A DNA stretch of 64,000 nucleotides from Corynebacterium minutissimum (GCF_000805675.1 NZ_JSEF01000015.1:62001-126000), one strand, 5' to 3'; positions 47,735-60,590 are shown, numbered from the stretch's first letter. Made by a program: numbers and translations. Notes: generated by a model from the sequence alone, not told the origin.

Positions 47735-50014
47735 TTAGTCTTCCTCAACCGGGACCAGGGAAATCTTGCCGCGGTTATCGATGTCCGCGATCTCGACCTG
47801 GATCTTGTCGCCGACGTTGACCACGTCTTCGACCTTTTCGATACGCTCATCGCCGCCCAGCTTCGAGATGTGCACCAAGCCGTCGCGGCCCGGGGTCAGG
47901 GATACGAAGGCGCCGAAGGCCACGGTCTTCACCACGGTGCCGAGGAAACGCTCGCCGACCTTGGGTAGCTGCGGATTGGCAATGCTGTTGACGCGCTCGA
48001 TGGCGGCCTCAGCAGCCTCGCCGGTAGCAGCGGAGACGTAAACGGTGCCGTCTTCCTCGATAGAGACATCAGCGCCGGTTTCCTCGGTAATGGTGTTGAT
48101 GGTCTTACCCTTCGGACCGATGAGCTCACCAATCTTGTTGACCGGGATGGTCACCGAGGTGATACGCGGGGCAAGGCCAGACATCTCGTCCGGTCCTTCG
48201 ATAACCTCAGCCATGGTTTCGAGGATGGCGGAGCGGGCATCGCGGGCTTGCTCGAGGGCGTCGGCAAGCACGTGCGATGGAATGCCATCCAGCTTGGTGT
48301 CCAGCTGCAGAGCGGTGATGAATTCGGAGGTACCTGCGACCTTAAAGTCCATGTCGCCGAAAGCGTCCTCGGCGCCGAGGATATCGGTCAGCGCAACGAA
48401 CTTCTCCTTACCTTTAACCTCACCGGAGACAAGGCCCATGGCGATGCCCGCCACCGGAGCCTTGAGCGGAACACCTGCGTTGTACAGGGACAAGGTGGAG
48501 GCACACACCGAACCCATGGAAGTTGAACCGTTGGAACCCAGAGCCTCGGAGACCTGGCGGATAGCGTACGGGAAGTCCTCACGGGACGGGATAACCGGCA
48601 GCAAAGCACGCTCAGCCAGCGCACCATGACCAATCTCGCGGCGCTTCGGGGAACCCACGCGGCCGGTCTCACCCGTGGAGTATGGCGGGAAGTTGTAGTG
48701 GTGCATGTAGCGCTTGGACTCCACCGGGGTCAGGGAGTCAATCTGCTGCTCCATCTTGAGCATGTCCAGGGTGGTGACACCTAGGATCTGAGTCTCGCCA
48801 CGCTCAAATAGGGAGGAGCCGTGGGCACGCGGGATGAGATCCACCTCCACGCCGAGGTCACGCAGGTCAGTAACACCACGACCATCAATGCGGAAGCCTT
48901 CAGTGAGGATCTTGTTACGGACGATATCCTTCATCACAGCGTTGAAGGCGTTACGGATCTGCTTGGAGGCATCCGCCTCCTCAAGGTCATCGAACTCGTC
49001 AAGGAGATCGGCTTCAACCTGCTCCATGTACTCGTTCGTTGCATCATCACGGTCCTGCTTACCCGGAATGGTGAGCAGCTTCTGCAGCTTCTTGGAGGCT
49101 GCCTTCTCCACTGCCTCGTATACATCCTCGCTGTAGGCCGGGAAGAGCGAGAACTCCTGGGTCTCCTTCGCGGCGCGCTCAGCCAAACCTGCCTGAGCCT
49201 CACACAGCGTCTTAATGAAGGGCTTGGCAGCTTCCAAGCCCTCGGCCACGGTGGATTCCTGGGGTGCCGGGGCGCCTTCCTTGATGCGTTCAGCCACGTT
49301 CACGCCGGCGCCTGCCTCCACCATCATGATGGCGACATCGTCCTTGTTGCCCTTCTTGACAATGCGGCCGGCAACGACCATCTCAAACAGGGCGCGCTCA
49401 TGCTGCTCGTTGTTCGGGAAGGCTACCCACTGGCCCTTCGGGTGCTTGTCATCAGCAATGAGTGCCATGCGCACACCTCCCACAGGACCGGAGACCGGCA
49501 GGCCGGAGAGCTGGGTAGAGGCAGAAGCACCATTGATGGCAACCACGTCGTAGTACTCTTCCGGGTCCATGGAGAGAACCGTGACGACAACCTGAACCTC
49601 GTTGCGCAGGCCCTTCACAAAGGTCGGACGCAACGGGCGGTCAATGAGGCGGCATGCCAGGATAGCCTCAGTGGAGGGGCGGCCCTCCCGGCGGAAGAAG
49701 GAGCCTGGGATCTTGCCTGCTGCGTACATGCGCTCCTCGACGTCCACGGTCAGCGGGAAGAAGTCGAAACCTTCGCGCGGCTGGTTGGAAGCCGTGGTGG
49801 TGGACAGGAGCATGGTGTCCTCATCCAGGTACGTGGTTACGGAACCACCGGCCTGACGGGCGAGCTGGCCCGTCTCAAAGCGAATGGTGCGGGTTCCAAA
49901 GTCGCCATTGTCCAGTGTGGCGATGGCTTCGGTAATGCCATAGTCATCGTCGATAGCGAATTCGACGGTGTTGTTGGCAGTGTGCTTGGTGTTTTTAGCG
50001 TTTCTAGCGCTCAT
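47735..50014 (-). CDS. gpsI: Polynucleotide phosphorylase / guanosine pentaphosphate synthetase GpsI
   Basis: 759 residues from the ATG at 50014. It degrades RNA 3'-5' with phosphate and, in actinobacteria, also makes (p)ppGpp-related pentaphosphate. Two RNase PH domains ([28 protein letters not shown]-type [35 protein letters not shown]) are followed by a KH domain ([20 protein letters not shown]) and an S1 domain ending in [12 protein letters not shown]. The frame upstream of 50014 is unlikely to be translated. It follows rpsO with a terminator between. Confidence 0.96.
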   Translation of the reverse strand: MSARNAKNTKHTANNTVEFAIDDDYGITEAIATLDNGDFGTRTIRFETGQLARQAGGSVTTYLDEDTMLLSTTTASNQPREGFDFFPLTVDVEERMYAAGKIPGSFFRREGRPSTEAILACRLIDRPLRPTFVKGLRNEVQVVVTVLSMDPEEYYDVVAINGASASTQLSGLPVSGPVGGVRMALIADDKHPKGQWVAFPNNEQHERALFEMVVAGRIVKKGNKDDVAIMMVEAGAGVNVAERIKEGAPAPQESTVAEGLEAAKPFIKTLCEAQAGLAERAAKETQEFSLFPAYSEDVYEAVEKAASKKLQKLLTIPGKQDRDDATNEYMEQVEADLLDEFDDLEEADASKQIRNAFNAVMKDIVRNKILTEGFRIDGRGVTDLRDLGVEVDLIPRAHGSSLFERGETQILGVTTLDMLKMEQQIDSLTPVESKRYMHHYNFPPYSTGETGRVGSPKRREIGHGALAERALLPVIPSREDFPYAIRQVSEALGSNGSTSMGSVCASTLSLYNAGVPLKAPVAGIAMGLVSGEVKGKEKFVALTDILGAEDAFGDMDFKVAGTSEFITALQLDTKLDGIPSHVLADALEQARDARSAILETMAEVIEGPDEMSGLAPRITSVTIPVNKIGELIGPKGKTINTITEETGADVSIEEDGTVYVSAATGEAAEAAIERVNSIANPQLPKVGERFLGTVVKTVAFGAFVSLTPGRDGLVHISKLGGDERIEKVEDVVNVGDKIQVEIADIDNRGKISLVPVEED

Positions 50015-50115
50015 GTTTGTGACTCTCCTTGGAGGTGTCCTGGCGATCTTCGGTGCCGCCTCTTCGATTCGGTATTTCTGACAACGCCCAAGGATTTTAC
50101 CAGATGGCATAAGAA

Positions 50116-50140
50116 AACCCCCGCAGGGAGTGCGGGGGTT
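50116..50140 (-). terminator. Terminator after rpsO
   Basis: AACCCCCGCA (50116-50125) and TGCGGGGGTT (50131-50140) form a perfect 10-bp stem, followed on the minus strand by TTTTC. It lies between rpsO and gpsI. Confidence 0.9.
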
Positions 50141-50154
50141 GAACTGGTGCGTGC

Positions 50155-50424
50155 TTAGCGACGCAGACCCAGACGAGAAATCAGGTCACGGTAACGATCA
50201 ACGTCGTTGGACTCCAGGTACTTCAGGAGGCCGCGACGACGACCCACCATGAGCAGCAGGCCACGACGGGAGTGGTGGTCGTGCTTGTGGCCCTTGAGGT
50301 GCTCGGTCAGGTTGTTGATGCGGGAGGTCAGCAGGGCAACCTGTGCCTCGGTGGAACCGGTATCGGTCTCGTGCAGGCCGAACTCCTTGAGGATTTCTGC
50401 CTTCTTCTCGGTGGTCAAAGCCAT
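50155..50424 (-). CDS. rpsO: 30S ribosomal protein S15
   Basis: 89 residues, the standard S15 length: [50 protein letters not shown]. Binds 16S rRNA early in assembly and controls its own translation in several bacteria. A purine-rich GGAGAT leader precedes the ATG. It is followed by a strong terminator and then gpsI, as in E. coli (rpsO-pnp). Confidence 0.98.
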   Translation of the reverse strand: MALTTEKKAEILKEFGLHETDTGSTEAQVALLTSRINNLTEHLKGHKHDHHSRRGLLLMVGRRRGLLKYLESNDVDRYRDLISRLGLRR

Positions 50425-50503
50425 GGAAAAATCTCCTATTGTATTTCAGTCCACATGAAATAATGCGCAATCAAGCGCTGCTAGTGACTACTGTGGACCG
50501 CAG

Positions 50504-51424
50504 TCAGCAAGCCGAAGTAGAAGTATAGAGGCTGGTGAGCTTCGACATCAAATCATCAACGAAGCGCGGAGCATCCACGCCAACCGCGACACGTGTCGTC
50601 GCAGGAGCAGATAGGCGTTCGGGGTCGCCGATAGTGCGCCCATTCTCCTCGCACCGAAGGTTGAGATCGATGCATTCAACGATTGACGGATCAGCGGCGA
50701 CAGCTACGGCAAGGGGGTCGTGGAGCCCACAGCCACCTAAGTGCGGCGATGTCGTGGCATAGGCACCGATGTAATAGTCCACGATGTCGGCATATACCCG
50801 CCCTACATGGGTAGTGCGCCACTGCGCGGTGTGTTCTGTAGTGAGAAGCGTGCGCAGCGTGACGTCGAGCCCCACCATGGTGAGGTCCTGTGCATGACGG
50901 AACACATAATCTGTGGCCTGCGGATCTTGGAAGACGTTGGCCTCCGCGAAGGGAGTGACATTGCCCGGCACGGTAAGCGCTCCGCCCATCATGACAATGC
51001 GAGCGTTGCGCGCGAAATCCGGGTCCTGCTGCATAGCAGCCGCAATGCTTGTCGACGGCCCCGTGGGCACAATCACCAGCTCTTCCCCATGTTCCCGGAC
51101 GGATTGGATGAGGAAATCCACAGCGTCGCCCTGTGCGGTACGCCGCGGCGGGGGCAGCAGGATCTCACCGAGGCCATTATGTCCGTGGATAAAGGCGGAA
51201 ATCGGCGCTACGGTGAATCCCTCCCGCGTTGGTCCGGTGTAGACGGGGACGTCGTCAGCACCGAGCAGCTCCAAGAGGGCAAGTGCGTTGCGCACGCCAA
51301 GCTCTACAGGCACATTGCCATAGGTTCCGGTAATACCGATGAGGTCGAGGTCGGGGTGCGCTAGGGCATACGCCAAGGCCAAGGCGTCATCAATGCCGGT
51401 GTCGAGGTCAAGGATGATCTTCAT
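50504..51424 (-). CDS. Inosine-uridine nucleoside hydrolase family protein
   Basis: 306 residues. The N-terminal DLDTGIDDALALAYAL is the calcium-binding DxDxxxDD motif of nucleoside N-ribohydrolases; GPSTSIAAAM and the central VMMGGALTVPGNVTPFAEAN are also conserved. It should split nucleosides to base and ribose; exact preference unknown. It begins right after the stop of ribF (adjacent bases), so they form one transcript. Confidence 0.9.
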   Translation of the reverse strand: MKIILDLDTGIDDALALAYALAHPDLDLIGITGTYGNVPVELGVRNALALLELLGADDVPVYTGPTREGFTVAPISAFIHGHNGLGEILLPPPRRTAQGDAVDFLIQSVREHGEELVIVPTGPSTSIAAAMQQDPDFARNARIVMMGGALTVPGNVTPFAEANVFQDPQATDYVFRHAQDLTMVGLDVTLRTLLTTEHTAQWRTTHVGRVYADIVDYYIGAYATTSPHLGGCGLHDPLAVAVAADPSIVECIDLNLRCEENGRTIGDPERLSAPATTRVAVGVDAPRFVDDLMSKLTSLYTSTSAC

Positions 51425-53336
<1,912 letters not shown>

Positions 53337-53345
53337 GCTACCCCG

Positions 53346-54020
53346 CTACTTATCGAAGTTGAGCGCGGGCACCGAGGTGGCCACGATGACATAGCCTTCC
53401 CGGATAATCCAGCGACCAGTGATAAACGGCACTGGGGTGGGTCGTGCCAGGATATAGGAGATGAGCGTGCCATCAAGGCGCAGATCGATTTCGGCTTGGT
53501 CGAAGTCGAGCCAGCGCCGCGTCATGGGGAACCACGTCTTATACGTGGCCTCTTTGGCGCAGAACAACAGCCGGTCAGGGCACGTGACGCCAGCCTCCTG
53601 CAGCCGGGTTAACTGCGGCATCTCCCCTGCCCGGGCAATCATGGTCAAAACATGTTCCGGCAGCGGCTCAGCAGGTTCGGCATCGAGGCCCATCGAGCGC
53701 ACATGGGTCGTAGGTGCAGCTACCGCAGCGCGTAGGCCCTCTGTATGCGTCATCGAACCTGTAAATCCTTCGGGCCATAACGGCATGCCACGCTCCCCGC
53801 GGAGAATGGGTTCGCCACGGGTGTAGTTCAATTCCTCAAGGGCTCGGTGTGCGCACCAGCGGGCATCACCGAATTCGGCCTTGCGGATATCAACGGCTTG
53901 GGAAACCACCGAGCGCTCCTCTGGGGAGAGGTGGTTGTAGTTGAGCAGGTCCGTAAACGAGTCATCGGTACGCACGTAGCAGTAGCGGGCGGCTTCTGGG
54001 AACAGGAAAGGCTCAAGCAT
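53346..54020 (-). CDS. pptT: 4'-phosphopantetheinyl transferase (PptT/EntD-like)
   Basis: 224 residues from the ATG at 54020. Motifs of the Sfp/EntD type: SMTHTEGLRAAVAA, MGLDAEPAEPLPEHVL (Mg-binding Asp) and FCAKEATYKTWFP (Glu and Lys of the WxxKEAxxK motif). It activates carrier proteins of fatty-acid and mycolic-acid synthases (FAS-I, Pks13) and so is likely essential. It overlaps the phosphoesterase gene by 8 bp. Confidence 0.92.
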   Translation of the reverse strand: MLEPFLFPEAARYCYVRTDDSFTDLLNYNHLSPEERSVVSQAVDIRKAEFGDARWCAHRALEELNYTRGEPILRGERGMPLWPEGFTGSMTHTEGLRAAVAAPTTHVRSMGLDAEPAEPLPEHVLTMIARAGEMPQLTRLQEAGVTCPDRLLFCAKEATYKTWFPMTRRWLDFDQAEIDLRLDGTLISYILARPTPVPFITGRWIIREGYVIVATSVPALNFDK

Positions 54021-54834
54021 GGTCTGCCCTCCCCGTCTTTTCATCAATCGCTAATACTGGATACGGCCAGGGCTGTAGCCCTCCGTGCGCTTGCCATTCA
54101 CGTGGATACCCTAACGACACCTCAATGTGATCAACACCGTCAATGTTGGTGCGGTTCGGCATATGGAGGTGGCCGTAAATAACAGCTTTGGCATTGTAGC
54201 GCCGCGGCCACGCCCTCGTGTGGCGGGTACCGCACCACAAGGCCACCTCTGGCCAGCGCATGTACAGCGTTGGTTCCTGAACCAAAGGCCAATGATTAAC
54301 CAGAACGGTTTCTCCCTCCACGCGTGAGAGTCGCTTAATGGAATAGGCCAAGCGGTCCCAGCACCATGCGCGGACATCCACAAAAGGTGCGATGGCGAAT
54401 TCGTCTGTCATAACAATCTGTTTTTGCTTGGCGCTAGCCAGTGCGTGTTCCACCGTGGTTCCGGGTGGACGGAAGCTGTAATCGTAGAGAGTAAACAGTG
54501 GAACTACGGTGACCCCGCCAAAAATTGGGAAAGGATCCTCTGGTGTGATGACACCAATTTCACGGCACCCTTCAACGAGGCGGTCGTATTTATCTCGGCC
54601 CTTATAAAGGTCTTGTCCCCGGGAAAACAGCTCATGGTTACCGGGAGCCCAAATAACGGTGGCATAGCGGTTCTTCAGGCGAGCGAGGGTGCTGAGAACC
54701 AAGTCGATTCGCTCGGCAACGTCGCCCGCCACGATTAACCAGTCACGGGGATCAGGAGGAACCAGTTCATCGATGCGGTCGCCGTTAACGCGTACAGCGG
54801 CATGGAGATCGGAGACGGCCCATAGGGTGGTCAT
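54013..54834 (-). CDS. Metallophosphoesterase
   Basis: 273 residues. Calcineurin-like motifs: SDLHAAVRV (D-x-H), IVAGDVAERID (GD), WAPGNHELFS (GNH), LVNHWPL and YGHLHMPNRTN (GHxH). Binuclear metal hydrolase, with substrate unknown. Mycobacteria have the same gene next to pptT, and there it antagonises PptT (Ppt hydrolase, PptH), so a role in removing phosphopantetheine is likely. It overlaps pptT. Confidence 0.88.
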   Translation of the reverse strand: MTTLWAVSDLHAAVRVNGDRIDELVPPDPRDWLIVAGDVAERIDLVLSTLARLKNRYATVIWAPGNHELFSRGQDLYKGRDKYDRLVEGCREIGVITPEDPFPIFGGVTVVPLFTLYDYSFRPPGTTVEHALASAKQKQIVMTDEFAIAPFVDVRAWCWDRLAYSIKRLSRVEGETVLVNHWPLVQEPTLYMRWPEVALWCGTRHTRAWPRRYNAKAVIYGHLHMPNRTNIDGVDHIEVSLGYPREWQAHGGLQPWPYPVLAIDEKTGRADHA

Positions 54835-54878
54835 GGCGCCTCCTTCACATAAATATTCCCTCTACTTTTACCACAGGG

Positions 54879-56177
54879 TTAGACCCGTGCCCACCGCATC
54901 GAGTAGAAGCGCCACATCACGCCCACCATGCGGATAAGGATAAATGCTGCAATACCGCCCCAGACCCCAGCCAAACCGGCATTGAGGGCATAGGCCAACC
55001 ACACTCCAGGTAGGAAGCCCAAGAGTACAGACGCCAGTGTCAGCGTGCGAAGGAAGGCGGCATCCCCCGCGCCCAAGAGCACACCATCGAGAGCGAAGAC
55101 CACTCCGCCGATCACGACAAGGAAGGTCATGACCCACCAAGGGCCAGAAATAACGTCAAGAACTTCTGGACTGGTGGTGAAAATACGCGGGATAACACCG
55201 GAACCCAATGCCAGGATCGTGGCAAGAGCAAGGGAGAAAGTCGTGGAGTACACCGTCACCTTCGTGCCCACCGTGCGGGCATAGCGCGCGGAACCGGCAC
55301 CCAAGGCAGCGCCAGTTAGCGCTTGGGCCGCAATGGCAAGAGAGTCCAGCACGAGGGCGAGGAAGTTCCACATCTGCATCATGATCTGATGTGCGGCAAG
55401 TTGCGCAGTGCCAATTCGGGAAGCCACCGCCGCTGCGGAAAGAAAAGCCACTTGGAAGCTCATTGAGCGCACAATGAGGTCGCGGCCAAGGACCAATTGG
55501 CGGCGCACGACGTGCCACTTCACCTCCCATGAGCCTGTGTGCTCACGGCGCAGTTCCCACAGGAAGAAGGCAGCAATGATGCCCATTCCCATCACCGTGG
55601 CAGCGGCAGAGCCCGGCAACCCCCACAAATGAACGAAAATGGGTACCGCGATGGCACCCGGGATCATGCCAGCGAGGGTGAAGTACAGAGGCTTGCGAGT
55701 ATCTTGCACGCCTCGCATCCAACCATTGCCCGCCATCTCAACGAGCGTGAGAGGAATAGCGAAAGCCGCAATGCGCAACCACTGGGCTGTTCCTTGTGCA
55801 GTTTCCGGATTACCAGTCAGCCAGGTTGCAAAGACACCCGCGAAGAGCCACATGATGGTCGCCAAAATCATTCCGGCGCCCACTGCGACCCACGTGGCCT
55901 GTACGCCTTCGGCCACGGCCTCTTCGCGTTTGCCTGCGCCGAACAGGCGTGACGACCGCGCGGTCGTGCCATAAGAAAGGAAGGTGAGCTGGGTAGTGAC
56001 TACCGAATGCAGAGTGGCCGCCGCGCCTAACGACGCCAATTGGGAGGCACCAAGGCGTCCCACGACCGCAGTATCAAGCAGAAGGTACAGCGGCATAGCC
56101 GCGAGAACACCGAGTGCGGGAATGGCGAGGCGAAAAACCTCGCCGGCGGTTACCTTGACTGGTTGCTCTGGCTCCAT
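54879..56177 (-). CDS. dinF: MATE-family multidrug/flippase transporter (DinF-like)
   Basis: 432 residues with 12 hydrophobic segments arranged as two repeats; motifs FRLAIPALGVLAAMPLYLLLDTAVVGRLGASQLASLGAA begin it (given here only as FRLAIPALGVLAAMPLY, VVGRLGASQL). In actinobacteria this DinF-type protein is at this location between the DHH phosphatase and phosphoesterase genes. Its substrate is unknown. The ATG abuts the stop of the DHH gene. Confidence 0.9.
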   Translation of the reverse strand: MEPEQPVKVTAGEVFRLAIPALGVLAAMPLYLLLDTAVVGRLGASQLASLGAAATLHSVVTTQLTFLSYGTTARSSRLFGAGKREEAVAEGVQATWVAVGAGMILATIMWLFAGVFATWLTGNPETAQGTAQWLRIAAFAIPLTLVEMAGNGWMRGVQDTRKPLYFTLAGMIPGAIAVPIFVHLWGLPGSAAATVMGMGIIAAFFLWELRREHTGSWEVKWHVVRRQLVLGRDLIVRSMSFQVAFLSAAAVASRIGTAQLAAHQIMMQMWNFLALVLDSLAIAAQALTGAALGAGSARYARTVGTKVTVYSTTFSLALATILALGSGVIPRIFTTSPEVLDVISGPWWVMTFLVVIGGVVFALDGVLLGAGDAAFLRTLTLASVLLGFLPGVWLAYALNAGLAGVWGGIAAFILIRMVGVMWRFYSMRWARV

Positions 56178-57140
56178 TTAGGTCAGTGCACCTACCAGCT
56201 GCGCAGTGACCTCCTCAGGAGTTCCGTGCGCGGTGTAGCCGGCTGCCGGGACGTGCCCTCCACCGCCGAACGTGAGGGCCACATCGGCACAGTTAACGGC
56301 GGACGATCGCAGGGACACCGCCCACACCTGGGGGGCCTGTTCCTTAAAGACGACGCCGATATCGGTGCCTTTCAAGGCACGGACGTAATCCACGAAGGAT
56401 TCAATGGCAGAATCTGCGTGGGAGATGACTTCCTCGTAGGGCACGAAAAGCACGGCGAGGCGGTGCTCGCCTGCTTCCTTGATGGTAAGCCCAGAAAGCA
56501 CACGGCCGATCATCTGGAGGTCGTCGGCAGTATTGGAGTCCATGAGCTCAAGCGCGATGTTCTTGGTATCAAGCCCGTAGAGCATAAGGCGCGCAGCAAT
56601 GTCATGCATGGCGGGGCGCCCCCAGCGGAAGTTTCCGGTATCGGTCACAAGCCCCGCATACAGGCAGTGCGCAATGACCCGATCAATCTGGACGGAGATT
56701 CTATCGAGGATATCGAGCAAAACGACCGTCGTGGACTCGCACACCGGATCCACCACGTTAATCGAGCCGAAGCCCTCGTTCGAGGAGTGGTGGTCGATAC
56801 ACAGAACACGGCCGGCTGCGGCCAACTCTGCGATGCTGTCCGCTACCGAGCCTGTACGGTCCAACGAGCCACAGTCCAGGGTGACGTACAGGTCATAGCC
56901 CGTAGGAAGCTCATCTACCAACTCGATCTCATCCACGGTCGGAATAGAAAACAGGTTGGCGGAAATATCACGACGCTGACCAATGACCGTGCGGGTTTGC
57001 TTCCCGCGTTGGCGCAGGGCCAGAGTCAGCGCCGCTGCCGAACCTACTGCATCAGCATCGGGCCGCAGATGTGTAATGATGCAGACGCTGCTGGCTTGGA
57101 CCAGCGCATCTACTGCAGCTTCGTAGTTGGTCCGTGACAC
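56178..57140 (-). CDS. DHH/DHHA1 phosphoesterase (NrnA/bifunctional oligoribonuclease-PAP phosphatase)
   Basis: 320 residues from a GTG at 57140. THLRPDADAVGSAAALTLAL, VTLDCGS, CIDHHSSNEGFG (DHH) and GGGGHVPAAG (DHHA1) are all intact. It hydrolyses nanoRNAs, pAp or cyclic di-AMP breakdown products with manganese. It follows rbfA by adjacent stop/start, so it is in the rbfA operon. Confidence 0.93.
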   Translation of the reverse strand: MSRTNYEAAVDALVQASSVCIITHLRPDADAVGSAAALTLALRQRGKQTRTVIGQRRDISANLFSIPTVDEIELVDELPTGYDLYVTLDCGSLDRTGSVADSIAELAAAGRVLCIDHHSSNEGFGSINVVDPVCESTTVVLLDILDRISVQIDRVIAHCLYAGLVTDTGNFRWGRPAMHDIAARLMLYGLDTKNIALELMDSNTADDLQMIGRVLSGLTIKEAGEHRLAVLFVPYEEVISHADSAIESFVDYVRALKGTDIGVVFKEQAPQVWAVSLRSSAVNCADVALTFGGGGHVPAAGYTAHGTPEEVTAQLVGALT

Positions 57141-57584
57141 TTAGTCCTCTTCCCTGTCCGAGGTCTTGTACGGGTTAGCATCACCGGCCGGCTTCGCATT
57201 CTCCTTCAACTTCGCCAGCTCCTCGTCTCGTGCGCGGGCGCGAGCAAGGAGGTCCTCCATGTGCGCCGAAGCCTCCGGAACGGTATCAAGCTCGAAGGAC
57301 AGTGTCGGAGTAAACCGTACTGAGAGCTGGTCGCCCACAATCTTGCGAAGCTGGCCCTTGGCTCGGTTGAGGGCTTCAGCAGCTTGGTCGAAGTCAGGCT
57401 CCGCGTCAATATCCTTACCGCGGACGGTGTAGAACACGGTGGCATCATGCAGGTCACCGGTAACGCGGGCGTCGGTGATAGTCACCAATTCAAGGCGGCG
57501 ATCTTTAATCTGGCGTTCGATAGCACTGGCCACGATGGCCTGGATGCGCTTGGCCATGCGGGCAGCACGTGCGTGATCAACCAT
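57141..57584 (-). CDS. rbfA: Ribosome-binding factor A
   Basis: 147 residues from the ATG at 57584. The KH-like core [20 protein letters not shown] and [15 protein letters not shown] is conserved, with an acidic C-terminal tail. It helps mature the 30S subunit, notably in cold. The long open frame upstream of 57584 lies in the infB-rbfA gap and is not family-like. Usually cotranscribed with infB. Confidence 0.95.
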   Translation of the reverse strand: MVDHARAARMAKRIQAIVASAIERQIKDRRLELVTITDARVTGDLHDATVFYTVRGKDIDAEPDFDQAAEALNRAKGQLRKIVGDQLSVRFTPTLSFELDTVPEASAHMEDLLARARARDEELAKLKENAKPAGDANPYKTSDREED

Positions 57585-57671
57585 GGTGATGCTCCTTTGA
57601 GTTCTGTTCGTGATAACTAGTCTAGGATACCGATCCGACACGGCCTGCCGAAACCGCACCGAAAGAACGAC

Positions 57672-57702
57672 GAAGCCCAGCCAGAAATACTGGCTGGGCT
57701 TC
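57672..57702 (-). terminator. Hairpin between infB and rbfA
   Basis: GAAGCCCAGCCAG (57672-57684) and CTGGCTGGGCTTC (57690-57702) form a perfect 13-bp stem with a 5-nt loop, 28 bp after the infB stop. The T-run after it on the minus strand is broken (TCGTCGTTCTTTC), so it may let part of transcripts reach rbfA. Confidence 0.7.
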
Positions 57703-57729
57703 AATCACAGACGAGCTTGTTGCACGCGA

Positions 57730-60480
57730 TTAGTCGCGTGGGACCTCGACCTCTTCGTAGGCCTGGATGATATCGCCTACCTGGATGTCCGGGTAGGACA
57801 GGACCATACCGCACTCGTAGCCGGCATTGATCTCGTTGGCATCATCCTTTTCGTGACGTAGCGACTCAATCTTCGCATCGCTGGTGACGACGTTGCCGTC
57901 ACGCACGAGGCGAACCTTGCCGTTGCGCTTGACCTTGCCCTCGGTAACCATGCAACCAGCGATGGTGCCGACAGCGGAGGACTTGAACAGTGCGCGGATC
58001 TCTGCGGAACCGGTATCGCGCTCCTCGTAGATGGGCTTAAGCATGCCCTTGAGAGCAGCCTCGACCTCTTCGATAGCGCGGTAAATCACCGTGTAGTAGC
58101 GCACATCAACGCCCTCGGCGTTTGCTTCCTCGGTGGCCTTACCCTCAGCGCGGACGTTGAAGGCAATAATGACGGCGTCGGAAGCGGCTGCCAAGGAAAC
58201 GTTGGTCTGAGTGACGGCACCAACACCACGGTCGATGATGTTGAGCTGTACCTCGTCGTCGACGTCGATCTCCAGAAGCGCATCCTCGAGGGCTTCGACC
58301 GAACCGGCGTTGTCGCCCTTGAGAATAAGGTTGAGCGTCGACGTTTCCTTGAGCACTGCATCCAGATCCTCGAGGGACACACGCTTGCGCGCCTTTGCCT
58401 GGAGTGCAGAACGCTTACGGGCGTCGCGCTGTGCTGCGATCTGTCGTGCCACGCGGTCGTCTTCAACGACAAGCAGGTTGTCACCAGCTCCCGGCACGCC
58501 GTTAAGGCCCTGAACCTGAACCGGACGGGACGGGCCGGCCTCTTCGACGTCGTGACCAAACTCATCAAGCATGCGGCGTACACGGCCGTGCGAGTCACCG
58601 ACGACGATGGAGTCACCGATGCGCAGCGTACCGCGCTGAATGATGACAGTAGCCACTGGGCCACGGCCGCGGTCGAGGTGTGCCTCGATAGCAGCACCCT
58701 GGGCGTCCATGTCTGGGTTCGCGGTAAGCTCCAGCGCAGCATCAGCAGTCAGGATGACAGCTTCCAACAACTCATCAATGTTGATGTTGTTCTTGGCAGA
58801 GATGTCCACGAACATGGTGTCGCCACCGTACTCTTCCGGTACGAGGCCGTACTCGGTGAGCTGACCACGAATCTTGTCCGGGGATGCCTCTGGCTTATCA
58901 ATCTTGTTCACTGCCACCACAACCGGGATATCTGCGGCCTTGGCGTGGTTGATTGCCTCAATGGTCTGCGGCATCACGCCGTCATCAGCAGCAACCACCA
59001 GGATGGCCAAGTCGGTGGACTTGGCACCGCGGGCACGCATAGCCGTGAAGGCCTCGTGACCAGGGGTATCCAGGAAGGTAATGGTGCGCTCGCCATCCTC
59101 AAGGTCGACGGTGGTCTGGTAAGCACCAATGCCCTGGGTAATGCCGCCAGCCTCATCCGCACCTTCGTTGGTCTTACGGATGGTATCGAGCAGGCGGGTC
59201 TTACCGTGGTCAACGTGACCCATAACGGTCACGACCGGCGGACGCTTCTCCAAAGCCTCTTCGCCGCCCTCGTCCTCACCAAACTGGAGGTCGAAGGACT
59301 CGAGCAACTCACGGTCCTCGTCCTCTGGGGAGACGACCTGAACCTCGTAGTTGATCTCAGAGCCAAGCAGCTGCAAGGTGTCCTCGGACACGGAGGCCGT
59401 TGCGGTCACCATTTCTCCAAGGTTGAACAGTGCCTGTACCAATGCCGCCGGATCGGCACCGATCTTCTCAGCGAAGTCCGCCAGGGAAGCACCGCGACGC
59501 AGGCGTACAACCTTGCCGCCACCGTCAGGCAGGCGTACGCCGCCTACCTCGTGCTTCTGCTGCTCTTCAAACTCATGGCGCTTCTGACGCTTCGACTTCT
59601 TGCCACGACGAGGAGCGCCACCAGGACGGCCGAACGCACCGGCAGTGCCGCCGCGACGACCGCCGCGACCACCACGGAAGCCACCAGGGCCGCCGCCGGG
59701 TCCACCGTGGCCCGGGCCACCGCGACCACCACGACCACGACCGCCGCCACCGCCACCAGGTGCCTTCGACGGCATGCTGGCCGGGTTCGGGTGAGACGGC
59801 ATCATGGCCGGCGACGGACGGCGACCTCCGCCACCCTTGTTTCCTTCACCCTGCGGGCGTCCGCCGCCCTTGCCACCGCGGGTATCGCCCGGCTTAGCGC
59901 CCGGACGCTGACCCTTAGAGCCACCCGGACGGGGTCCCGGGCTGGGGCGATCGCTGGAGCCGCCCGTGGAGAACGGGTTGTTGGCTACGCGGCGAGTACC
60001 GCCCGGCTTCGGCATAGAACGCGGCGTAGCGCGTTCGCCGCTCTTAGCCGAGCTCTTCTGCTGAGCGCCCGGCTTCGGAGCACCACCCGGCTTGGGTGCG
60101 TTTGCTCCCGGCTTCGGGGTTCCGCCTGGCTTCGGGGCAGCTGCACCCGGCTTCGGAGCACCGCCTGGCTTCGGGGCATGAGATCCCGGCTTCGGAGCAC
60201 CGCCTGGCTTCGGCGCGGACGTAGCAGATTGGTTGGCTGCCGGCTTCTTCGCGGCAGGCTTCTTCGCACTCGAGCCGGATGCGGCGGGCTTATCCTTCTT
60301 CTCCCCGCCCTGGTCTTCCTTAGCTTCGTAGTGCGCACGCATCTTCTTAACCACCGGCGGTTCGATGGTCGAGGACGCGGTTTTAACGAACTCGCCCTGT
60401 TCCTTCAGCGTGGCGAGTAGTTCCTTGCTGGTTACACCGAGCTGCTTTGCCAGCTCGTGTACACGTAGCTTTCCGGGCAC
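57730..60480 (-). CDS. infB: Translation initiation factor IF-2
   Basis: 916 residues from a GTG at 60480. N-terminal IF2_N domain ([20 protein letters not shown]), then a long disordered region with several copies of [13 protein letters not shown] sequence (about residues 88-140) and Gly/Arg-rich stretches to about 290. The GTPase domain follows: G1 [13 protein letters not shown]3 DTPGHEAF, G4 NKIDKPEAS, then domains II-IV. It brings initiator tRNA to the 30S subunit. It follows ylxR. Confidence 0.97.
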   Translation of the reverse strand: MPGKLRVHELAKQLGVTSKELLATLKEQGEFVKTASSTIEPPVVKKMRAHYEAKEDQGGEKKDKPAASGSSAKKPAAKKPAANQSATSAPKPGGAPKPGSHAPKPGGAPKPGAAAPKPGGTPKPGANAPKPGGAPKPGAQQKSSAKSGERATPRSMPKPGGTRRVANNPFSTGGSSDRPSPGPRPGGSKGQRPGAKPGDTRGGKGGGRPQGEGNKGGGGRRPSPAMMPSHPNPASMPSKAPGGGGGGRGRGGRGGPGHGGPGGGPGGFRGGRGGRRGGTAGAFGRPGGAPRRGKKSKRQKRHEFEEQQKHEVGGVRLPDGGGKVVRLRRGASLADFAEKIGADPAALVQALFNLGEMVTATASVSEDTLQLLGSEINYEVQVVSPEDEDRELLESFDLQFGEDEGGEEALEKRPPVVTVMGHVDHGKTRLLDTIRKTNEGADEAGGITQGIGAYQTTVDLEDGERTITFLDTPGHEAFTAMRARGAKSTDLAILVVAADDGVMPQTIEAINHAKAADIPVVVAVNKIDKPEASPDKIRGQLTEYGLVPEEYGGDTMFVDISAKNNINIDELLEAVILTADAALELTANPDMDAQGAAIEAHLDRGRGPVATVIIQRGTLRIGDSIVVGDSHGRVRRMLDEFGHDVEEAGPSRPVQVQGLNGVPGAGDNLLVVEDDRVARQIAAQRDARKRSALQAKARKRVSLEDLDAVLKETSTLNLILKGDNAGSVEALEDALLEIDVDDEVQLNIIDRGVGAVTQTNVSLAAASDAVIIAFNVRAEGKATEEANAEGVDVRYYTVIYRAIEEVEAALKGMLKPIYEERDTGSAEIRALFKSSAVGTIAGCMVTEGKVKRNGKVRLVRDGNVVTSDAKIESLRHEKDDANEINAGYECGMVLSYPDIQVGDIIQAYEEVEVPRD
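60050..60215 (-). repeat. Tandem [15 protein letters not shown] repeats in infB
   Basis: A run of about 6 imperfect units of 24 to 30 nt (minus strand CCxGGCxxxGGTGCTCCGAAG-type), encoding Lys-Pro-Gly-Gly and related segments in the unstructured N-terminal part of IF-2. Copy-number change between strains is likely. Confidence 0.75.
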
Positions 60481-60590
60481 TTGTCTCCTCTTTAATCGTC
60501 CTAGGAGCCAAGACCGCGGAAATACGGCTTGACCCCTAGTTAATGGCTATGGACTTTCATCGCTGATGCTGCTTCATGGTTGTGCGCTCA

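Noticed and set aside
48821..50158. 445-codon open frame opposite gpsI
   Set aside because: Antisense shadow of gpsI with no domain and poor start context.
57585..57704. Longer N-terminus of rbfA
   Set aside because: It runs into the infB-rbfA hairpin and is not family-like.
58552..60420. 622-codon open frame on the plus strand opposite infB
   Set aside because: It is an antisense shadow of a high-GC gene; its long Thr/Arg/Ala runs mirror the IF-2 disordered region, and infB is unambiguous.
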